A stretch of DNA of 64,000 nucleotides from Planktothricoides raciborskii GIHE-MW2 (lineage in GTDB: Bacteria; Cyanobacteriota; Cyanobacteriia; Cyanobacteriales; Laspinemataceae). The position numbers were made by a program, and so were the translations under genes. The stretch is from positions 3,459,001 to 3,523,000 of the forward strand of contig NZ_CP159837.1 in assembly GCF_040564635.1 (NCBI RefSeq), given 5' to 3'. Under the pieces are notes generated by a model. That model searched no databases. It was not told where the DNA came from and saw only the letters and a list, made by a program, of their open reading frames with translations. Below, in pieces: positions 1 to 8,692 of the stretch (positions within the stretch are counted from its first letter, which is position 1; each line of letters starts with the position of its first letter).

Positions 1-1
1 T

Positions 2-664
2 CCCCAAAAAGGTCTATTAAAACAATATCTGAGTGAAGCCTTAGATCGGAGTATTTTTCACGGTGCTCAGGTAAAAATTACTACGATTAGAATGCGTAAA
101 CGCATTCTACTTAATCTGCAAGGTAATACTCTATCTTTCATGGCATGGTCGGCTGGACAACGAGAATTTATGCCGTTACTTTTGGGCTTTTACTGGCTGA
201 TGCCGAAATCACCGCCGTGGAAAAAATCCAACATCGATTGGGTGGTGATAGAAGAACCAGAAATGGAGTTGCATCCCGAAGCAATTTTATCGGTAATTAT
301 GATGTGCTTGGAACTGCTACATCGAGGATATCGGGTGATCGTTTCGACTCACTCTCCGATTTTATTGGAAGCAGTTTGGGCAATTCGCTGCTTCCAGGAA
401 GAAAATTATCAGAGTGAATATTTTTATAAACTGTTTGATGTAAACGAGTCTTTAGAGTTGACGATATTATTTGATGATATCGTTAAAAACAAGCAGTTTT
501 TTACTTACTATTTTCAACAGGAAAAAACCGGGGTTTTTGTGAGAGATATTTCATCGTTAGATCCTTTCGCCAATGACTCGGCGATCGCGAATTGGGGTGG
601 CTTGACCAGCTTTAGTAGTCAAGTCTCTGATGTGGTGTCACAAGCAATTCAGGAGAAAGCATGA
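2..664 (+). CDS. AAA/OLD-like ATPase, C-terminal part (cut by window edge)
   Basis: The frame is open from the first bases of the window, so the start lies upstream and only about 220 C-terminal residues are visible. The segment holds the second half of an ABC-type ATPase head as in OLD/RecF-like AAA proteins. There is a Walker B stretch (VVIEEPEMELHP) ending in the catalytic acidic pair, followed about 30 residues later by STHSP, the H-loop that senses the gamma phosphate. The Walker A part must lie upstream. No TOPRIM nuclease domain follows; after the ATPase core there are only about 100 residues with no motif I recognise. The stop overlaps the next gene's start as ATGA, which implies translational coupling. 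Such ATPases serve DNA repair, or phage defence when paired with a small partner. The ATPase call is firm and the biological role is inference. Confidence 0.8.
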   Translation, partial: PQKGLLKQYLSEALDRSIFHGAQVKITTIRMRKRILLNLQGNTLSFMAWSAGQREFMPLLLGFYWLMPKSPPWKKSNIDWVVIEEPEMELHPEAILSVIMMCLELLHRGYRVIVSTHSPILLEAVWAIRCFQEENYQSEYFYKLFDVNESLELTILFDDIVKNKQFFTYYFQQEKTGVFVRDISSLDPFANDSAIANWGGLTSFSSQVSDVVSQAIQEKA

Positions 665-1095
665 GTTTTACAGAAGCTATCAAGAATAATCCTCTGTTAG
701 CAAATTACTTAAAAAGTGGATTAAAAGCTCTAGGTTCTAATAGCAGTAAAGTCAAACCTGAAGATACTAAAAAATGTGAAGGCCGCGTCGATATTGATAT
801 GGCACTTCAATCAAAATATCCCAACGAACCCCGCTGGGACTATGCAATTGGATATGACGGTAAAACCCATTTTATCGAAGTACATCCTGCGGATACCAGT
901 GAAGTTCAGTCAGTTCTGAATAAGCTTCATTGGTTAAAAAATTTTTTGAGTCAAGATGCTCCTCAATTAAATCAAGAACCAAAGAGTTTTCACTGGGTTG
1001 CCTCTAGTGGCAACCACATATTACCAAACAGTTCTCAAGCAAGGAAGTTAGCTAAATCAGGGATTAAGGTGATTGGACAACTTACTCTATCTTAA
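661..1095 (+). CDS. Small unknown protein coupled to the AAA ATPase
   Basis: A 144-residue soluble protein whose ATG overlaps the stop of the upstream ATPase gene (ATGA). I do not recognise the family. A central block runs GRVDIDMALQ, then WDYAIGYDG, then HFIEVHPA, followed by a Lys/Trp-containing helix (LNKLHWLKNFL). The spacing of an Asp in one strand (WDYAIGY) and an E-x-H in the next resembles the core of PD-(D/E)XK nucleases with His replacing Lys. That is a resemblance only. There is no signal peptide or membrane segment. The tight coupling suggests that the two products work together. Alternatives are an inhibitor or antitoxin-like partner of the ATPase, or a substrate adaptor. Confidence 0.7.
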   Translation: MSFTEAIKNNPLLANYLKSGLKALGSNSSKVKPEDTKKCEGRVDIDMALQSKYPNEPRWDYAIGYDGKTHFIEVHPADTSEVQSVLNKLHWLKNFLSQDAPQLNQEPKSFHWVASSGNHILPNSSQARKLAKSGIKVIGQLTLS

Positions 1096-1300
1096 TTTTT
1101 TGTTACTTATTACGCATTTGTCATAAAAGCGACGACAACTCACGAATCACCCATAACCGTCAACCAAACTAAATCATTGAAACATCCTAGGCATCAAATA
1201 TCGGGTCTGGTTGCAAAATTACTGTAAGATGATAAGTTTGTAGTCATCGGCAAATGACCCGGAAATCATCTAATTATTTGGAGTATTGGGAGAAAGTTTT

Positions 1301-2239
1301 ATGCGAATTCTAATTATGGGTGGCACCCGATTTATTGGGGTTTATTTAACAAAAATCTTGGTAGAAAAAGGCCATGAAGTTGTGTTATTTAATCGCGGCA
1401 AAAAACCCGCCCCGGTGGAAGGGGTGCAGCAAATTCACGGAGATCGCACCGACCCAGAACAGATCAAAACCAAATTAGCCCATGAAAGTTTTGATGCGAT
1501 TTTTGATAACAATGGCCGCGAACTCAGCGATACCCAACCCTTAGCAGAAATTTTCCAAGGCAAGGTGAAACATTTTGTCTATGTCAGTTCGGCGGGAGTT
1601 TATCTTAAATCCGATCAAATGCCCCATGTGGAAGGGGATGCGGTCGATCCAAAAAGTCGTCACAAGGGCAAATTTGAAACGGAAAGTTATCTGGAAAAAC
1701 AAGGACTTCCGTTTACTTCCATTCGCCCAGTTTATATTTACGGCCCGCAAAACTATAACCCTCTAGAAGCCTGGTTTTTTGACCGCATTATGCGCGATCG
1801 CCCCATCCCTATTCCCGGCAACGGAATGCACATCACCCAACTCGGTCACTGCCAAGACCTTGCCAATGCAATGGCAGCAGTTCTGGGTAACTCCCAAGCG
1901 ATCGGTCAAATTTATAACATCTCTGGCGATCGCTGTGTCACCTTTGACGGACTAGCCCGTGCTTGTGCGGCGGCGGCAGGAAAATCTCCTGACTCGATTC
2001 AAATTGTCCATTACGATCCAAAACAATTTGACTTTGGCAAACAGAAAGCTTTCCCCATGCGGGTGCAGCACTTTTTTACCGACATTCACAAAGCCAAGCA
2101 AGAACTCAACTGGCAACCTGAATTTGATTTAGTTTCCGGTCTGCGAGACTCTTTGGAAACAGATTATCTGGCAAAAGGTCAAGACAAAGCGGAAATAGAT
2201 TTCAGCCTTGACGATCAAATTCTGGCAGCCGTTAAGTAA
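1301..2239 (+). CDS. CSP41-like NAD-dependent epimerase/dehydratase
   Basis: Extended short-chain dehydrogenase fold of 312 residues. The N-terminus MRILIMGGTRFIGVYL carries the Rossmann glycine motif (GGTRFIG, a variant of GxxGxxG). The catalytic region holds SSAGVY. The usual Y-x3-K is not clear, as in the CSP41 (chloroplast stem-loop binding protein) group, which in plants binds RNA and associates with ribosomes and in cyanobacteria is usually annotated as NAD-dependent epimerase. The ATG at 1301 was chosen over a TTG 15 bases upstream because GGGAG lies 8-12 bases before it and the protein then begins directly with the Rossmann strand. It is monocistronic and converges on pgsA. Catalytic activity is not assured; an RNA-binding role is inference from the family. 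Confidence 0.85.
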   Translation: MRILIMGGTRFIGVYLTKILVEKGHEVVLFNRGKKPAPVEGVQQIHGDRTDPEQIKTKLAHESFDAIFDNNGRELSDTQPLAEIFQGKVKHFVYVSSAGVYLKSDQMPHVEGDAVDPKSRHKGKFETESYLEKQGLPFTSIRPVYIYGPQNYNPLEAWFFDRIMRDRPIPIPGNGMHITQLGHCQDLANAMAAVLGNSQAIGQIYNISGDRCVTFDGLARACAAAAGKSPDSIQIVHYDPKQFDFGKQKAFPMRVQHFFTDIHKAKQELNWQPEFDLVSGLRDSLETDYLAKGQDKAEIDFSLDDQILAAVK

Positions 2240-2249
2240 TTATATTTGT

Positions 2250-2326
2250 TGTTGGTTGTTGGTTGTTGGTTGTTGGTTGGCATTAATTGATAATTGATAA
2301 TTATCAATTATCAATTATCAATTAAC
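2250..2326. repeat. GTTGGTT microsatellite and AT-rich palindrome
   Basis: A short TTGTTGGTTG run is followed by a near-perfect palindrome built of ATTGATA units (left arm TTAATTGATAATTGATAA, right arm matching 17 of 18 bases). It lies between the convergent epimerase and pgsA genes and overlaps the last bases of pgsA. It could form a hairpin at the 3' ends of both transcripts, but it has no GC-rich stem. Confidence 0.7.
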
Positions 2327-2857
2327 TGATGAAGTAGATGGGCTTTTTTGTGGCCATAAATAGATCAGACCGGAAATTAGGGTAAGTCCGACGGATACCC
2401 AGAAGGCGATCGCGCCGATAGAATTCCAAGAGTCAATGGGAATCATTAATAAGGTGATCGCCACGATTTGAGAAACCGTTTTCAACTTGCCCCAAAAATT
2501 CGCCCCGGCGATCGGGCCGCTGAGACTGGAGTTAACCCGCCAACCGGTGATCGTCAACTCCCGCGCCAAAATCACAAACACCCCCCAAGCGGGCAAATCA
2601 TTCCATTCAATAAATACCAGCAGTGGTGCTAACACCAACAACTTATCCACCAACGGATCTAAAAATTTACCCAACTCAGTGACTTGGTTGAGCTTTCGTG
2701 CCAAATAACCATCCAACCAGTCCGTCCCGGCAGCCACCAGAAAAATTCCCAGACAGATCCATTGAGACGTGGGGGTGGGATCGTGCAAACCGTAAAGCAA
2801 AAAAGGCACCGCCAAAAGACGGGAAAAAGAAATGGTGTTCGGCAGATTAATAGACAC
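2318..2857 (-). CDS. pgsA: CDP-diacylglycerol--glycerol-3-phosphate 3-phosphatidyltransferase
   Basis: Integral membrane enzyme of 179 residues that makes phosphatidylglycerol phosphate from CDP-diacylglycerol and glycerol-3-phosphate, the committed step to phosphatidylglycerol, an essential thylakoid lipid. The CDP-alcohol phosphotransferase signature is complete: D49-G50, A53-R54, G63, D67 and D71 in DWLDGYLARKLNQVTELGKF and the following LDPLVDKLL. About five hydrophobic segments surround it. Length is normal for PgsA. It begins at an ATG directly before LPNTISFSRLL, the usual N-terminus of the family. It converges with the CSP41-like gene on the left. Confidence 0.95.
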   Translation of the reverse strand: MSINLPNTISFSRLLAVPFLLYGLHDPTPTSQWICLGIFLVAAGTDWLDGYLARKLNQVTELGKFLDPLVDKLLVLAPLLVFIEWNDLPAWGVFVILARELTITGWRVNSSLSGPIAGANFWGKLKTVSQIVAITLLMIPIDSWNSIGAIAFWVSVGLTLISGLIYLWPQKSPSTSSVN

Positions 2858-3014
2858 TTGGCAAAAATAAAGAAATTAATCAAAAACAACAAAAACAAAA
2901 AATTAAGGGGCAAGCCCGAAGAACAGCCCCTACGTTATCACTTTTTCTCAACGATGAAATTTTTAGAAATAAATCTTTAGAGATAAATCTTTGCTTGAAT
3001 AAGTAGGGACGATT

Positions 3015-3803
3015 TTAGTAAGCCCCGTCTTTATTTAAAACCACCACTAGAGTTTTGACAATTAGCCCAATATCGTAGAACACCGACCATTTGTGCTGGT
3101 AGTCCAGATCCATTCTGACCACCTCTTCAAAATCTTTTACCGAAGAACGTCCGTGGGTTTGCCACTCACCAGTGATTCCTGGTTTCACATCCAAACGTCG
3201 CCAATGATGGGGTTGATATTGACTCACTTCATCCAGAGTCGGGGGACGAGTTCCCACCAAACTCATATCACCCATCAGTACATTCCAGAACTGTGGGAAC
3301 TCATCTAAGCTAGTGCGACGCAGAAAACGACCCACCTTGGTAATTCTAGGGTCATCAGTATTTTTAAAGATGAGTCCTTTGGCTTGATTTTCTACTACAT
3401 GCTTGAGTTTATCAGCATTGACGACCATTGACCGGAATTTCCACACTCGGAAACGGCGACCTTTATAGCCACAACGGACTTGACTGTAAAGAATCGGGCC
3501 TGGATCGTCGATTTGGATGGCGATCGCCAAAGGTATCAGTATAATTGCGGTAATAGTTAGACCCACCAAAGCGCCGACAATATCGATGAAACGCTTGATT
3601 TGACTATTCACTGACTGATGCACCTCGCCGATTGCCGGATCGCACGGAAGTCCTTTGTCAAAAAGAAATGACTTTAGAGATACCGGAGTAAGTATTTTTG
3701 AACTTGTAATCACGGCTAAAACCCAATCCTTTAGATATTCTTGTTCCTGGTTGTTGCCAATATATCCGTATTTTTTCGGATTCCACCCTGTTTTTGCAGA
3801 CAT
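3015..3803 (-). CDS. Undecaprenyl-phosphate sugar phosphotransferase (exopolysaccharide priming enzyme)
   Basis: Bacterial sugar transferase of the WcaJ/WbaP C-terminal type, 262 residues. After a 75-residue N-terminal tail there is a single hydrophobic membrane segment (IVGALVGLTITAIILIPLAI), then the catalytic domain with DDPGPILYSQ, FRVWKFRSM, LRRTSLDEFPQFWNVL, GDMSLVGTRPP and KPGITGEW, all hallmarks of the family. It would transfer a hexose-1-phosphate to undecaprenyl phosphate on the cytoplasmic face to start exopolysaccharide or capsule assembly. The large multi-spanning N-terminal domain of WbaP is absent, so this is the minimal form. No polysaccharide operon adjoins it here. The start codon has only a weak ribosome-binding sequence. 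Confidence 0.9.
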   Translation of the reverse strand: MSAKTGWNPKKYGYIGNNQEQEYLKDWVLAVITSSKILTPVSLKSFLFDKGLPCDPAIGEVHQSVNSQIKRFIDIVGALVGLTITAIILIPLAIAIQIDDPGPILYSQVRCGYKGRRFRVWKFRSMVVNADKLKHVVENQAKGLIFKNTDDPRITKVGRFLRRTSLDEFPQFWNVLMGDMSLVGTRPPTLDEVSQYQPHHWRRLDVKPGITGEWQTHGRSSVKDFEEVVRMDLDYQHKWSVFYDIGLIVKTLVVVLNKDGAY

Positions 3804-4468
3804 TTTACTGAATCTTTATAAATCCACGGAAGTTTTTTAAATTTTTTAAGAACTTGTCTGATGGCTAGTATTTTTTTTGATTACTTGTGTTATATTCGTA
3901 AGTTTTTGTTTTTCTTTTTTTACCAAAAAATAAGTAAAATTATCAAGATTGTTTATGCCTCCTAGGTCAGATCGGTTTTTTCTATGGAAACCTAGATAAT
4001 TAATGACATCCATAAGGAATCTGAAGAATTATGAGAATTTTCAGGCTTCCCATCCGATCGCAAAAATTTGTTTCCTTTGTCTTTTTTGACTCTTCTGCCG
4101 GAGATTTAAAACCCGTTAATCAAGAAAGACCAAACAATATTTAATCCGTACAAAAACTTAATATCATCCTAGCCATCCGCAAATTCTCGCATATGGCACC
4201 AATGAGATGGCCAAAAAATCTCCGTATAAATCAGCGTAAATACTGAGACAAAAGCAAGACAAAAGTCAACGCCTAACCGCGAGGGTCTCCAGGATGACTT
4301 GACTTGACTAGATCAAACCGCAATTGCCAGTGGGAATGTTGCCAAATTGGCAGAATTTTACAAAAATTTATGATGGAAATTCGCAATCATCTTCAGCTAC
4401 TCCGTAATCATACGGATGACTGGCCTCTGGTCAAATGTTCGGGAACAAAATGTCCCCACCAGGTGGTT
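3804..4468. other. 665-base intergenic region
   Basis: AT-rich spacer upstream of the sugar transferase gene and downstream of the large coiled-coil gene. It must hold the promoter of the former and the 3' end of the latter. I see no convincing gene; a 37-codon frame at 4031 has no good ribosome-binding site. No tRNA or long repeat is evident. Confidence 0.5.
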
Positions 4469-7400
4469 TTACCCAAACAAGTCTTCATCAGAAGGAATTG
4501 AAGTCATCGAAGTGAGATCGCTCAATTGGGCAAAAAAGTCATCTAGGTTTGATTTGGAGGATTCGTCTGATTCGAGATTAAGCTCAGAATTTGGCTCCGA
4601 GATCCAACGGTCAATATCTGAGAAATCCTGATTCCCAGAATCATTCAATGTTTCATTCTGTGAAGTTTCTGTGGAAAGATCCAATCCGGCAAAGAAATTA
4701 TCAATACTGGAATTGATCTCATCGACGGGTTCGGGTTGTGCCGGAGCGATCGCTGAGGGTGATGGGTTAACATCGCCGATTTCTAGCCAATCCTCTGAAT
4801 CGGAGGATGTGGTCGGCGCTGGACTAGCGGCGATCAACTGGGTAAAAACCTCATCGAGGGTCAGGTCATTAATTGATGACTCTGGTAAAGAAACTGGAGG
4901 ACTGGAAACCTTTTGAACCGTCTTGACCGCCTGACCGGAAATGACCGCTGGGGGTTTTGTCCGATTGACATTCGGCGTTTTAATCGGCTGTGTTTTGTTT
5001 TGAGGTAAAGCAGTGGGTTGAGGTGGAGTAGTGGGTTGAGGTAAAGCAGTGGGTTCTTCGGTGATAAAGTCAGCAAAAATATCCTCTTGATCCGCCACTT
5101 GATCGGCCACTTGATCCGCCGCTTGATCCACCGCTGTTGCTAGTTCAATATTTTTTTGGGGTGGCAGGGTGACGGCTTGGCTGGGGTAAGGAGTGGGTTC
5201 TTCGCTGATGAAGTCAGCAAAAATATCCTCTTGATCGGCCACTTGATCGGCCACTTGATCCGCCGCTGGTTCCGCCGCTGTTGCCGGGGATACAGCTTCG
5301 AGGCGGATGATTTTGACTGGGGCTACGGCTGGGGCTGCGGTTGGTGTCGTTACGGCTGGTGTCGGTGGTTGCTTGGAGGTGGGAGTGGGTTCTTCGGTGA
5401 TAAAGTCAGCAAAAATATCCTCTTGATCGACCACTTGATCGGCCACTTGATCGGCCACTTGATCTTGATCGCCCACTTGATCCGCCGCTTGATCCACCGC
5501 TGTTGCTAGTTCAATATTTTTTTGGGGTGGCAGGGTGACGGCTTGGCTGGGGTAAGGAGTGGGTTCTTCGCTGATGAAGTCAGCAAAAATATCCTCTTGA
5601 TCGGCCACTTGATCGGCCACTTGATCCGCCGCTGGTTCCGCCGCTGTTGCCGGGGATACAGCTTCGAGGCGGATGATTTTGACTGGGGCTACGGCTGGGG
5701 CTGCGGTTGGTGTCGTTGCGGCTGGTGTCGGTGGTTGCTTGGAAGGGGGAGTGGGTTCTTCGGTGATAAAGTCAGCAAAAATATCCTCTTGATCCGCCAC
5801 TTGATCCGCCGCTTGATCGGCCACTTGATCTTGATCGCCCACTTGATCCGCCGCTTGATCCACCGCTGTTGCTAGTTCAATATTTTTTTGGGGTGGCAGG
5901 GTGACGGCTTGGCTGGGGTAAGGAGTGGGTTCTTCGCTGATGAAGTCAGCAAAAATATCCTCTTGATCGGCCACTTGATCCGCCACTTGATCCGCCGCTG
6001 GTTCCGCCGCTGTTGCCGGGGATACAGCTTCGAGGCGGATGATTTTGACTGGGGCTACGGCTGGGGCTGCGGTTGGTGTCGTTGCGGCTGGTGTCGGTGG
6101 TTGCTTGGAAGGGGGAGTGACCGGAGAATCTATTTCTGGGGATAATGTGATGCGATCGCCTTCGCCCATAGATGGTTCGGAAATATCTTCTCCCCAACCC
6201 CAGTTTTCCCCAGTGGGGCTGGTTAATTCTACTGAATCCGCTGCATCGAAATTTGAGTCAAGCTTCTCATCTTCTTGGATTTGTAAATTCAGCAAATCCT
6301 CACTTAATTGTTGTATAATATTGGTATCAATTGCCAATTCTGTTGTTGACTTTTCCTTCAGTGGTTCTTCGGTGCCTAATAAATTTTCTTGAGGCGATGA
6401 GACATAGCTATCTTGAATGCTCAAGTCTGAGGTTAATTCTGAAGTTAATTCAGAGGTTAATTCTGAAGTTAATTCAGATAAATCTTTGCTCACAAATGAT
6501 TCAGAAGAAAATTCTTCCGCTAAATCTATTTCCGAGATTATTTCGCTGATATTTTGCAGAGAACGGACTACTTCTGGGGATGCCAAAGACTCTCGAACTG
6601 TTGAATCGATGACCTGTGAATTATCAGAAACATTCAGATTAATATCATCTGAATCAATATCAGTTGAATCAATATTATCATCTTCTGAATTAAGCTCATC
6701 ATAATTCTCAAAAACACTCAGGTCGATATCGCGGCGATCGCTATCCCTGTTTTGAGTATCTTCTAGCAAATCATATGTTTCCCGATCGCCTAAATTATTT
6801 GGCGCAGAAGTGGAGATAAGTTCCGAGAAAATTTCTGGTTTGCTGGGGGAAAGCAGAGACGCTGGAGGATTTTTTGTTGATTCGGCTTCCGGGGATTTTG
6901 TCGCTTCTTTTTCCTCAGTTAACTTCAGAGAGGGTTGTAAATATGTAGAAGATGTGGAAGATTCTTGACCAAGTTGTTCAGCAAGTTGATACACCAATTG
7001 GCTCAAAATCACTTCGTTGCGCTGCCCTAAACGGTGCATTTTTTCTAACTCTTGTAACAAAGAATCTTGATACGCATGAACATTTCTTTGCACGGCCTCA
7101 AAAATAACTCGGAGATTTTTATCCAAAGAAATGAGTAACTGATCGGACTGCGATTGTAGCATTCTCAGGTGTTCCAGACGCTCTTGGGGATCCAAAAGTC
7201 GCTCTCCCATTGATGAGCGAGGATCTCCGGGGAGCGTGCCTCTGCCAACGCGATCTCTCGACTCATAAGCTAATGCCTGGGACTCGATATGAGAGAGAAA
7301 CTGAGTCACTGATTGGGTCAAGTTCTCCTGTAATCGACCCATCAGCACGTGCAAAAATTCTGAAATAATTTTTTGTTGATTCGCCTGTTGTTGCGCCAGA

Positions 7401-7813
7401 GAATAATCATGGTGTCGGCGCAGTTCTAGCTCTTGGATTTCTTTGAGCAGACTGTCCCTTTGCTCTTGCAACGCCGTCAAATCCGCGACCATTGGCTGCA
7501 TTAGCTGAGTCCGCAGGGTAAACATTTCCCCCGCCAAGGCTTGCCAAGCGGCGGTAGCCTGATTTTGTCCGGTCATAGACACCGCAGAGTTGGCATCTGC
7601 GGGAACCACTATGGATCCTGCTGCGGCTGAATCCTGAGACGAGGTGGCATTAACCTGGTTTTTTTGCTCCAAGTTGACCAGAAAATTTCGCACTCGCTCT
7701 AAAATTTGTCGAGTATCTCCTGACATCCACCATGCCATACGGGAACTCATTTTTCTTAGGACTCCATCAATGTCGGTAATCAGTGCTTGGAGTTGGTCGC
7801 GCTCGGAATTCAT
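4469..7813 (-). CDS. Large coiled-coil protein with acidic, repeat-rich disordered tail
   Basis: A 1114-residue cytoplasmic-looking protein with no signal peptide or membrane span; I do not recognise the family. Residues 1-300 are mostly helical and heptad-like (LTALQEQRDSLLKEIQELEL and later LLQELEKMHRLGQRNEVIL), so a coiled coil is likely. From residue 300 the chain is acidic and low in complexity, with runs such as SELTSELTSELTSD. Residues about 560-920 contain a 122-residue tandem repeat with ADQVADQV tetrapeptide runs, and EDIFADFI occurs six times. The last 190 residues hold looser versions (LDEVFTQL, IDNFFAGL, LDDFFAQL). These short acidic-aromatic motifs look like repeated docking sites. 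A short insert near residue 190-200 (RGTLPGDPR) is encoded by an interspersed DNA repeat. Confidence 0.75.
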   Translation of the reverse strand: MNSERDQLQALITDIDGVLRKMSSRMAWWMSGDTRQILERVRNFLVNLEQKNQVNATSSQDSAAAGSIVVPADANSAVSMTGQNQATAAWQALAGEMFTLRTQLMQPMVADLTALQEQRDSLLKEIQELELRRHHDYSLAQQQANQQKIISEFLHVLMGRLQENLTQSVTQFLSHIESQALAYESRDRVGRGTLPGDPRSSMGERLLDPQERLEHLRMLQSQSDQLLISLDKNLRVIFEAVQRNVHAYQDSLLQELEKMHRLGQRNEVILSQLVYQLAEQLGQESSTSSTYLQPSLKLTEEKEATKSPEAESTKNPPASLLSPSKPEIFSELISTSAPNNLGDRETYDLLEDTQNRDSDRRDIDLSVFENYDELNSEDDNIDSTDIDSDDINLNVSDNSQVIDSTVRESLASPEVVRSLQNISEIISEIDLAEEFSSESFVSKDLSELTSELTSELTSELTSDLSIQDSYVSSPQENLLGTEEPLKEKSTTELAIDTNIIQQLSEDLLNLQIQEDEKLDSNFDAADSVELTSPTGENWGWGEDISEPSMGEGDRITLSPEIDSPVTPPSKQPPTPAATTPTAAPAVAPVKIIRLEAVSPATAAEPAADQVADQVADQEDIFADFISEEPTPYPSQAVTLPPQKNIELATAVDQAADQVGDQDQVADQAADQVADQEDIFADFITEEPTPPSKQPPTPAATTPTAAPAVAPVKIIRLEAVSPATAAEPAADQVADQVADQEDIFADFISEEPTPYPSQAVTLPPQKNIELATAVDQAADQVGDQDQVADQVADQVVDQEDIFADFITEEPTPTSKQPPTPAVTTPTAAPAVAPVKIIRLEAVSPATAAEPAADQVADQVADQEDIFADFISEEPTPYPSQAVTLPPQKNIELATAVDQAADQVADQVADQEDIFADFITEEPTALPQPTTPPQPTALPQNKTQPIKTPNVNRTKPPAVISGQAVKTVQKVSSPPVSLPESSINDLTLDEVFTQLIAASPAPTTSSDSEDWLEIGDVNPSPSAIAPAQPEPVDEINSSIDNFFAGLDLSTETSQNETLNDSGNQDFSDIDRWISEPNSELNLESDESSKSNLDDFFAQLSDLTSMTSIPSDEDLFG
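5054..6117. repeat. 366-bp in-frame tandem repeats inside the coiled-coil gene
   Basis: Nearly identical blocks recur at a spacing of 366 bases (equivalent points at 5156, 5522 and 5888), with partial copies at the edges. Each block contains internal 12-base runs of the type CTTGATCGGCCA that encode ADQV repeats. The number of 12-base units differs between blocks, as expected from slippage or unequal recombination. Because both periods are multiples of three, the reading frame is kept. Confidence 0.95.
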
Positions 7814-8692
7814 GGGAAGAACCTCTTGCTAGAAAGTTCATGGAGAGAACCCAGCCTAAGCATTCAGAAAATCACGATTTTTCTCTTGGCCTAGTTGGGA
7901 TGGGCTATAAGATGGGTGATAAACGGTGGATTCTGGTGAAGGCCAAAATCCCTGATCTTCACTATCCTACCCTGACACATTCATTTAAGGGTAGTCCTAA
8001 AAAATTATCTATGTTGAGGGCAAACCCTACCAAGCCAAACCCACCGCCCGAGAAAATAAATCATTCTGTGCCACATCTATCTGCCGTTTCCAGTACATAG
8101 CAGGTACGGATATCTTGATGATCGCAGTATAGAAATTCAACATACACAGACTAACTATAGCTATAGACTACTATGATTACGGTGGGAGATGCAGCAAAAA
8201 GCATCTTCTGATTCCTTGGCGAATTATCGATTAGCTCCTTGAATGCCCGATCGCGTTAGCGTCCCGGAGAAAACCAGGGTCGATCGCATAATTCGGCGAT
8301 CGCTCAGGTACAGAAACTTGGGTTCAACTGGCTCTAGGATTGGACAGGAATTTGCCATAAACTTGGTACTTGAGAAATCGCGATCGCTCGCTCATTGTAG
8401 TTGATTGTGATTTCGTTATTGGTGATTTCGTTCTTGATTGCAGCCATGAAAGAGTCAGCAAAAATCGAACATCCCTGTTTGATTACCATTTGATGTTCCA
8501 CTCTTTTGCTCTCAGGGGGATGACTATTGCTCCTTATGGTTGTTCCGTGGCGACGAGCAGAGGAGTCAGTAATGAACATCTCCCATGACATCTCTGCCTC
8601 CGTGATTGCCTCCGGCACTTCGCCAGCCGAGTGGTTTGCTATCTATAAAACAAATTTACTTATCCCAGTGTGTTAACTCTTAGGATGACTTC
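7814..8692. other. 879-base intergenic region between divergent genes
   Basis: This spacer separates the coiled-coil gene (minus) from the Crp-type gene (plus), so it should carry both promoters. It contains several HIP1 sites and an interspersed piece with the wording GTTAGCGTCCCGGAGAA near 8255. A 94-codon frame on the minus strand (8334-8618) shows no family resemblance and I do not call it. No RNA gene is apparent. Confidence 0.5.

Noticed and set aside
4031-4144. 37-codon frame upstream of the sugar transferase gene
   Set aside because: No good ribosome-binding site at normal spacing and no recognisable product.
5156-6145. Long plus-strand frames opposite the coiled-coil gene
   Set aside because: They mirror the in-frame 366-base repeats of the minus-strand gene and have no independent start signals.
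8334-8618. 94-codon minus-strand frame
   Set aside because: Low-complexity composition, no family resemblance, and it lies in the presumed promoter region of the Crp gene.
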